A stretch of 64,000 nt of DNA from Undaria pinnatifida (Eukaryota > Sar > Phaeophyceae > Laminariales > Alariaceae): the NCBI GenBank assembly GCA_012845835.1, contig JABAKD010000030.1, forward strand, positions 12,441,580 to 12,505,579, in the 5' to 3' direction. The translations under genes were made by a program, and so were the position numbers. The notes under the pieces are model-generated. The model did no database searches and was not told the origin of the DNA. It saw only the letters and a list, made by a program, of their open reading frames with translations. This document shows, piece by piece, positions 58,301 through 64,000 of this stretch. Every line of letters starts with the position of its first letter. Positions within the stretch are counted from its first letter, which is position 1.

Positions 58301-60521
58301 TGACAGCGCCAATAAGTTCTTTTGTTTTCTGGTGTGGCCACTCCAGAGACAGCAATGGGTATTACTATGTTACTGCTTCGTGGGTGCCTTACCATGTTCA
58401 CACTACATGATGCGACCATTCCCCTTGTGCGGAGTTAGGGCTCTCCACCCCGCACAATATGATCTTACTCGATAACCATCCTGGTGACCGCCAAAAAAAA
58501 AAATGGTACCCTGGTTGTCTGGCGGGGGGCGGGGGGGGGCGTTAGATGTGTTGAGGATCTCTCGGAATTGTTTTTGGGTTGCATGCCCCAGCCATGTACA
58601 AGGCCCACAAAGCTAGGTTCGCCGTGGGAATGGGGTATGGTTGTGTATATGCGTTATCCGCTTTCGCGATCGATCCCCGACGGCTCAGGGCTCTCGTCGA
58701 CGGTTCAAGGCTCGGGTACTGTGTCTCTATCTAAGGGGAGCGCGGACTATCTGGCTGATATGGTGGAGAGGGAGGGGGGTGGCGTTCCGGGTGCTGGGCT
58801 AGCGTCTTCTAGTAGAAAGCTGTGACTGCGCCACCTTTTTTTGTCTTTATTAATACTAGTCGTGTTGAGTTTTAGGCTAACTGCGCGCAGATTGGTCGTT
58901 TGTTCTCTGGTTGCCGTTGACGAAGTCGGTCGGTAACAAGCTAAATCTAGGCGGTAGAGCACACCAGGTATACCGGTAAGTCATCTGCTCCTACTCTGTG
59001 TAGGTATAATGTATTTCTGTATGGTTTCTGTATTAAAGAGTTCCCCGAGTATCGACTGATCCGTCCTCCATGATGACATTTTAGCGATGATACAGACGTC
59101 GGCATCCCCTCCCCCCTCCACGCGCACGCCACACTCGCCTGCTCCGCCACCAAACCCTGGCCAGGACATGTGGGATAGGAGAGATTTACAGCTGATTGGC
59201 GTGCTAGCCCTCAGAGAGATCATTCTAGCTCTTGAACGGGAACGGTTGAACTTTGAGAGGGACGGCGCTGAGCAGGAGCTGACGGCAGGGAGCGTGTGTC
59301 GCCGGAATTGCTTCACGGTGAAGGTAATCATCTCACGTTGTAAGCCCTCTCCGATGGGTACATAGCAAGAAGCCGCTGATTTTGGTGGGTGTCGTCCTCC
59401 TGTCACGCCTCCTGAAACAACGGTGGCGTAGTCTTGTGGTGCTCGAGGATTTGGGGGTCGAAGGTTTTCCCACCGGGGTCATGGGCAGGGGGTCCGTGGG
59501 TCTGAACAAGACTTCTAGTTCGGTAGCATCCCGTTCTGCTCTACTCTCTCGATAATGTTGTTGCCGGGCTACTTGCACCCCCCCCCCCTCTCCCTCCATA
59601 CTGCCGAGCTGTAGCCATTGGGTGGAGGAGGAAGAAGGCGCACAGAGCTGCCCTTGTGGCAACGCAGACGAGAGTAGAACCTATGTAGTGGGAAAATATA
59701 AACTGTAACAGGAGGTGCGGAATGTGTCGGGAGTACATAAGGAAGACAGTTCGGATGTGACATGGAGAAGCGTGGTATACTAGATAGTAGCGAGGACACG
59801 ATCATTATCCTAGGAGATGAAGAGTGGCCACAGACGACCAAAGAGGAAGAAAGAGAAGAGGTAAGCAAAACATGTTTAATGTAATGTATGGAAAAAACGT
59901 ATTGAGCGCCTTAATGTTGGAGGTGTCTCTATTACGAGTGGCAACGGCGCTCCGTCGCGAAAGGGATGCGCGGTCAATAGTTAAATGACTAAGGCGAGCA
60001 ACAAGTGAGTACGCGTCCCCCCCCACCCCCCCCCGCCCCCCCCACCCCCCTCCAAGCAAGCTAGCAATTGTAGAGGGATTATATCAGGTATGGATACAAA
60101 AAGTGCACTTGCTCGACCGAATATTCCCCTGACCCTAACCCTGACCTCCATCCACCTCCAGGCTAGCACGGACATCGCCGCGGCGAGGGCGATCATGGAG
60201 TCCAAGGGCGTCCGCTTCCTACCCGTCGTCGCCGATGTGCCGCCAGCCACCTCCCTGTTCGGAAGCGATGCACCTTTCGCAAGAACCTGGCCGGGGCAAC
60301 GTCGAGAAGAGCTCGCAGAAGGACAAAAGGACAGCAATCATACGTCGTTACCCTTCGAGCAGCTGCCGCGGGTTGTTGTCGGCGTGCTTAGCAGAGATTC
60401 GGTGCGCATCGCGGGGAGGCTAACGGAGACTGAACGCGCGATTCGAGACCGACCGCTATCGACACCGGCTGTTACCGACAGCGCTCGTACCGACGGCACA
60501 GATCGGGGGCAAAACGAGTAA
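46304..60521 (+). CDS. CLC-family anion channel/transporter, predicted plastid-targeted
   Basis: Exons: 46304-46940, 48286-48511, 49294-49525, 50197-50418, 51352-51471, 52377-52469, 53423-53530, 54668-54898, 55692-55868, 57772-58011, 59165-59323, 60162-60521; 934 residues. The first two introns are phase 1 and 2, the other nine phase 0. The N-terminus has a hydrophobic signal, then SSTSAFTSPAP, like the A-F cleavage motif of stramenopile plastid presequences. Membrane core: GTGNSLGPEGPAVELG (gating Glu309), FNAPIAGIFFALEIV (Ile363 where exchangers have the proton Glu), GSGLVGGTFAPSLFLGA (519-535), LLLFELTKDYDIVLPL. YGPGLGG (267-273) replaces GSGIP, with Pro269 at its centre. Two CBS domains follow, one split over exons 10-11 and one in exon 12. 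The core resembles plant CLC-e/f. Exon 11 could start at 59192, and a frame near 58680-58790 might be an extra exon. Confidence 0.92.
47325..47405 (+). repeat. (CAGACTCCACCAAC)n minisatellite
   Basis: About six units of CAGACTCCACCAAC with CAGCTACCAGACTCC variants, in CLC intron 1, beside family A copy 4. Confidence 0.85.
47455..47616 (+). repeat. dispersed repeat family A, copy 4
   Basis: TTATCCTCCGGCGAATGGAG, AAAGCTTAATTCCACCAC, CACGTATTTTCATACGTG, TAACTCAGTTGTATTCGCA, CCAGCGCTAGCTGGCGCA and ACAGCGCGAGCTGTCCC in the family order. It lies in CLC intron 1. Confidence 0.75.
48150..48275 (-). mobile_element. dispersed repeat family C fragment, inverted
   Basis: Reads GAACGGGATCCGTGGTCAAT, CAAATGTCTAAGGCAACGAA and TGAGAACGC into a long C-run with T interruptions (48226-48275). 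The run ends 10 bp before the exon 2 acceptor of the CLC gene. Confidence 0.65.
49796..49870 (+). repeat. two-copy direct repeat of 38 bp
   Basis: CCCCCGCGTTCCGAGCAGC followed by AGAATCAGTTGTTTTG occurs twice back to back in CLC intron 3. The copies are almost identical, so the duplication is recent. Confidence 0.8.
54008..54378 (-). mobile_element. inverted family B fragment next to inverted family C copy
   Basis: 54008-54206 is the reverse complement of the family B 5' half (GGATGCAGTTCACCCTTC, GCGCTTGGTGCAAGCAATG, GGGTCTATGGTCATAC) ending in a C-run of over 20. 54207-54378 is an inverted family C copy (TGTGGCCACAAACGGCC, ACGCATTGAGCGCCC, GATCCGTGGTCAATGG). Both lie in CLC intron 7. Confidence 0.65.
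55893..56180 (+). mobile_element. two partial family B copies in tandem
   Basis: First copy 55893-56056: G-run, TCATGCATGGCCGTAGTCG, a repeated CCATAG-CGTATGACCATG block, CCCTCGCATCCCACAATACC, CAAGCGCGAAGCGCC. Second copy 56078-56180: GGGGTGTACTCATATCAATC, GACCATGGACCCTCGCAT, GAGCACGTCGGGTTTATCC. The first starts 25 bp after the exon 9 donor of the CLC gene. Confidence 0.65.
56206..56260 (+). repeat. (TCACTAATG)n minisatellite
   Basis: Six near-perfect 9-bp units of TCACTAATG in CLC intron 9. Confidence 0.9.
56408..56535. repeat. long poly-C tracts
   Basis: A C-run at 56427-56437 and a longer one at 56486-56530 broken by single A residues. The Pro-rich and Gly-rich frames here are artefacts. 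Confidence 0.85.
57118..57535. repeat. (CAGTAGACTAAT)n satellite
   Basis: Over 30 units of a 12-bp motif CAGTAGACTAAT with point variants, over about 420 bp in CLC intron 9. Frames on both strands (Arg-Leu-Ile-Ser on plus, Leu-Leu-Ile-Ser on minus) stay open only because the unit length is a multiple of three. Confidence 0.95.
57595..57747 (-). mobile_element. dispersed repeat family C fragment, inverted
   Basis: AAACGTATTGAACGCTGAAG, GTGTCGAAAGGGATGCGTGG, CCATGGTCGTACGACTG and AACGAATGACAACCCCCCC. The C-run ends 24 bp before the exon 10 acceptor of the CLC gene. Confidence 0.6.
58035..58525 (+). mobile_element. dispersed repeat family B, long copy 2
   Basis: A G-rich run, GTACTCAGTTTGTGCATGG, CGTATGACCACAGACCCTCG, then almost the full length of the copy at 6937-7412, including GATGACAGCGCCAAT-AGTT and CAGAGACAGCAATGGGTATT. 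It begins 24 bp inside the donor end of CLC intron 10. Confidence 0.75.
59815..60055 (-). mobile_element. dispersed repeat family C, inverted copy
   Basis: AGAGTGGCCACAGACGACC, AACGTATTGAGCGCC, GGAGGTGTCTCTATTACGAG, GATGCGCGGTCAATAG, TGACTAAGGCGAGCAAC and GAGTACGCGT into a C-run (60017-60055). The acceptor of the last CLC exon follows about 105 bp later. Confidence 0.7.
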
Positions 60522-61911
60522 AACCCCGGCGCGGTATATTATAGACCGGGCGAGGTTTTGGTAGGAGGCACCAAGTTAACCCGCTTTGAAGTGCACCCAC
60601 CTTCTTGGTTTCAAACTACTTGAATACTTGAAATTTGTGTGTGATCATTTTCCCCGTGGTGAAAGGGTTTAGCGTCGGCCCGCTGCACCGCAGTGGCCCT
60701 GTAGATTGGGTGCGAGGCACCAAAGACAGCACCGGCGCCGCACTTTGCCGCAGCGCCCCCTGTATACGGTACCTGGTACCTTCTTTTCATGCGGTTGGTG
60801 GGAGTTTTCGCCGGTTTTGTGTGTTTGGGACCGCCGCGGGGTGTGGGGACGGTTGCGCTTTCTGTAACCTACTTCCTACTTGCAGCCGTGTTGTAATCGG
60901 GAGGCTGTTCCGCTTTTGACCTGTGGTATGTTGTGCCCAGGTTCGTTGCAAGGGTTTCGGGTGAGGGAACGAGAAGGATGGCATCCATTTTTTTCTTCTG
61001 TTGCATTTGATTTATCGACATATCCGCCTCGAAATGGAGAGATAACTCTGGTGCAAACCTCACGCTATGCGCCAGAGATACTTTGGGCGATGAAATACCA
61101 AAGGGGGGCCTGCGTCACAATACATATTATGTAGAGTAGAGGCAGCGTGCTGCGAACAGGAAGTCGTATCGTTGCCCATTTTGCCGTGCGAGCGGCATTG
61201 TTGTTGCATATATAGAGCACCGTCGTTATCCTGCGGGAGTTTGGCCCCATCGTGTACCGCTATGAGTTCGGCCCCATCGTACTCTGTACCACCATCCAGT
61301 ACATTAGCGGTGGAAATGTGTCAAGCATACGTTCCCTTTTTTTAGCGCGCTCGCTTCGGGGGGGCGCGAGAACGAAGACGATCTCCGTAGCTGTCCGCGT
61401 GCTCGCATACGTTTTATCTTGAGTGTGTGCGCAGCTTTTCCTGTAGTAACATGTTGTCTATTAGTGGGTTGATTGCGCGTTCTCCGGTTGTGAAATGCGC
61501 TGGGGGGGGGCGGGGGCGGGGCGAACTGTTTTGTTTCCGTTACGTTTCGTTTGCCGATATACCCGCCGCGTGAGAGAGCGCCCCGGCCCAAGCCCAAAGA
61601 CAGCGCGGAAGACCAAACAGGCGATGAAATATCAAAGAGTACAATAATAGCGCAATGGCAGCGTGTAGCGAACAACGGGAAGTTACATTTTTCCATCGGG
61701 CCTTGAAAGCATTTTATGCCTACTTGGCATACCACCGTCGATGTGTTGCGGCGGTTTGACCCCGCCGTCTACACCATCCGATGGTTTAGCGGCAGTAAAG
61801 ATATAGACATAGTCTAGGTATGTTTAGTTTTTCTTTCCTAGCCAAGATTCGAAAGAAGCAGGAAGCGAATTTCAGGGGTTCAGTTGAGTCAATCATTGTG
61901 CGTGCAGTCCT

Positions 61912-62244
61912 ATGGCTGGGCTCCACGTGGATCTTTCCAAGATCCGCCCGGTGCAAGTGGTCTCAGCGCGTCCGTTGGGCTCAGGGTTCCGCGAGCTACT
62001 TCAAGAGGCAGGATTTCCCGCCCGATATATTCCCAATCAGGGAGGCAAGGTCCCGCAGTTCGAACATGGTAGTGCATTAATAGAGCAGTGGACGCAAGTA
62101 TACGCGAGTGATAGTGTAGTACTTGTCGTTTGCAGCGACGAAGGAGATGAAGAGTATTGGCAGCTCTCGATCGATGAAAACTGTTGTAAACCAAGTTCTG
62201 TTTGGTATCCTACCCACAGCGCACTTGGTGGTTGTGCGTTCTAA
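61912..62244 (+). CDS. small hypothetical protein
   Basis: A 110-codon frame starting MAGLHVDLSKIRPVQVVSA and ending ALGGCAF. It has mixed, non-repetitive composition with alternating hydrophobic and charged residues (FRELLQEAGFPARYIPN, VVLVVCSDEGDEEYWQLS), unlike the low-complexity frames around it, which is why it is listed. The short hydrophobic VVLVVC segment looks like a beta-strand rather than a membrane helix. No family is recognised. It could be a single-exon gene, one exon, or a chance frame; an opposite-strand frame overlaps it. Confidence 0.35.
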   Translation: MAGLHVDLSKIRPVQVVSARPLGSGFRELLQEAGFPARYIPNQGGKVPQFEHGSALIEQWTQVYASDSVVLVVCSDEGDEEYWQLSIDENCCKPSSVWYPTHSALGGCAF

Positions 62245-62796
62245 GGGCTTCCCGTTTTTGTCTCGAGGGGGCACCGATTCCCATTGTGCGTTAGACATAC
62301 ACGGCTAACTTTTCGCACGAAGGTTTGGCCCATAGGCATGCGTTTGGAAAGCAAACCCTGGATCCCCTGATCAACCACGCCTCCAAATCAGCAAGAATTG
62401 GCGGCAATAAACCCTTTTTCCCTAACCCCATAATAGTATTCTAGTCTATTTCTAAGTGTTTTGTGCTCATGTCGGGTGTGCAGTGCTAAAGGCGCGGGAG
62501 GAGCGCAACTAACGTTGGGTTGGTCCACATAAAGGTCTTGCTGTTGTACTCTTGTGCGCCCACACCAATCCTTTCAACTATATTAAGCATTGGATTAGAT
62601 GAGGCCTCCTGCCCCAGCAAGTTTGCCGCAGAGTTTGTGCAGCTGTTACCGTCGATTGACGCTATGACCACTAACGACACGCGGGTACAGTGACAAAGAA
62701 ATGGCAGCCGCGTTCTCACGAAACCGTCTGATCAAAATAGCGTAAGCGCGCAGCTGTACGAGTGGCATCGTAATGCGCATGTCCCATAATCCTTGC

Positions 62797-62914
62797 AATG
62801 AATGCCATGAATGCCATGAATGACATGAATGACATGAATGACATGAATGCCATCAATGACAATGACATGAATGACATGAATGTCATGAATGACATGCATG
62901 ACATGAATGCCATT
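62797..62914 (+). repeat. (ATGACATGA/ATGCCATGA)n minisatellite
   Basis: 9-bp units ATGAATGCC, ATGAATGAC and similar. Met-Asn-Asp frames on plus and Phe-Met-Ser frames on minus are artefacts. Confidence 0.9.
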
Positions 62915-63933
62915 CTACTACGCGCGGCAGAGGTGCACACCATGATTTTCTGGGACTTCAAAGTTGAAGAGAGCTCTACAGTGCACCTCTCCCAAAAACT
63001 GATTTTAGAGAAAAAAAAACAAACGTTCTACGTACCCGATGAACATTCCGACAATCCTAGCCTGGCGTATCGTAACAAACAGCCAAACTTTTCGTAAAAA
63101 ACAAGGATGAAATTCCGACGATTTTGTACTACTAACAGTAGATTAAGGCGTCCCGTCGCTCAAAAACAGTCTTCAGCGAAGAATTGCAACCTCTATTGCA
63201 AAACCCGTCCAATATACAGTATTCTATTCTACTCTACTCTACTCTACTCTACTTCGGACACTCCACCTGCCCGAAGAGGCAGCCCGGGAATCTTCGTGTG
63301 GTCGGTCGATGCTGTAATCGTCGTGCCTATCGTGTCTATCGATCCTTCCCCTTTCAATAAGTCCTCAATGGTTGCATCATTGCATCATTGGCAGTTCGCA
63401 TGGCAAGATCTTGCGTGCCATCGCCAAGCAGCGGCGGCATAAATTTAAGAGAGCCCTCAACTGCTGTCGATTCGAATCGACCCAAGGAATTCCATGGCCA
63501 CTGCCTAACACGTAGAACGATGGCAATGCTTTATGAAAAATTCTACTTGTAACGACGTCAGCTTTGAGTTCGACGAATTTAGGGTCGATACTCATTTTTG
63601 CAAACTGGTGCTTACTATTATACCGATCGCCCGTCTTTGGTAAGTTTCATCAATTTAAACTTTACATAAGATGACATTGTATGATGCTATCTATCATTTA
63701 TAACTGTCAAGGTATTAGGGGGGTATTAGTCCGTTTGACCACTTGCAAAAAGGTTAACCAATAGCTTACCCAAATTAAGCCTTACGACACTCCCGCCCCT
63801 GAAACGGCCGGATAGCAGGTCGGCCGGATATACGGGCGGACTTGTCAATATCCAAGCGGTTTCATCTCCTGGGGATACCAGGGAAAGTTTTTTTCAATTT
63901 CGACAAGGGGAAAGCATGAAAAAGTTCATTATT

Positions 63934-64000
63934 GTGGATGATGGGATTCGAACCCACGACCCAAAAACCCATGGTCTGTCGACGACGCCATTTGTTGTGT
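63934..64000 (-). tRNA. tRNA-like 3' end, cut by the window edge
   Basis: On the minus strand GTGGGTTCGAATCCCAT forms a T-arm with the invariant TTCGAAT loop, followed by a 7-base CATCCAC that would be the 3' acceptor strand. Upstream CCATGGGTTTTTGGGTCG could be a long variable arm. I could not fold a convincing anticodon stem, and the 5' part lies beyond the window, so it may be a tRNA gene, a pseudogene or a tRNA-derived repeat. Confidence 0.35.

Larger units (their letters stand above)
60522..64000. other. region downstream of the CLC gene
   Basis: Beyond the CLC stop codon there is one small frame (61912-62244), an ATGACATGA minisatellite and a tRNA-like end. The rest shows only short frames on both strands with no recognised motif. 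Confidence 0.5.

Noticed and set aside
59087..59164. Pro-rich start of the CBS exon as coding
   Set aside because: Reads through a C-rich tract typical of acceptors here; CCAG at 59161-59164 gives a phase-0 junction.

Overview
The window is eukaryotic nuclear DNA, most likely from a stramenopile with a red-derived plastid and probably a brown alga (Ectocarpus-like). The grounds are intron-dense genes with long introns, GT-AG junctions preceded by C-rich tracts, Ala/Pro/Gly/Ser-rich inserts in conserved proteins, many short dispersed repeats, and one gene whose N-terminus looks like the bipartite presequence (signal peptide ending at an A-F site) used to enter complex plastids. Species and clade are inference. 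No ribosomal RNA gene, CRISPR array or intact transposon was seen.

Layout. 1-8.4 kb has no supportable gene and holds dispersed repeats and a degenerate telomere-like array. 8.46-11.3 kb (minus): a two-exon gene of unrecognised function. 12.9-13.9 kb: a diverged tandem array. 14.1-21.8 kb (minus): an RRP6/EXOSC10-like DEDD-Y 3'-5' exoribonuclease with an HRDC domain and a hydrophobic C-terminal tail. 22.2-23.4 kb (minus): a low-complexity reading frame that may be its 5' part or a separate gene. 24.4-29.6 kb or beyond (plus): a multi-membrane-span protein resembling TspO/MBR proteins, incompletely resolved. 30.3-34.3 kb: repeats, including a MITE-like element. 34.3-46.0 kb (minus): NAA35 (MAK10), the auxiliary subunit of the NatC N-terminal acetyltransferase, in 11 exons. 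46.3-60.5 kb (plus): a CLC-family chloride/anion transporter with a predicted plastid presequence and two CBS domains, in 12 exons. 60.5-64 kb: one small unrecognised reading frame, short repeats and a tRNA-like sequence cut by the window end.

The genes do not form a pathway. NAA35 and the CLC gene are divergent, with 322 bp between their start codons, so they may share a promoter region. Exon models were built by hand from reading frame, splice-site phase and family motifs; every junction listed keeps frame unless marked unresolved.

The most unusual signals are: (a) two related repeat families whose G- or C-run ends lie next to splice sites, including one CLC intron with related sequences in opposite orientation at its two ends; (b) a partial duplication of a splice acceptor plus exon start in the exonuclease gene; (c) a predicted plastid CLC that keeps the gating glutamate, has isoleucine at the proton-glutamate position and proline at the site linked to nitrate preference in plants; (d) an RRP6-like nuclease with a possible tail anchor; (e) a MITE-like family.
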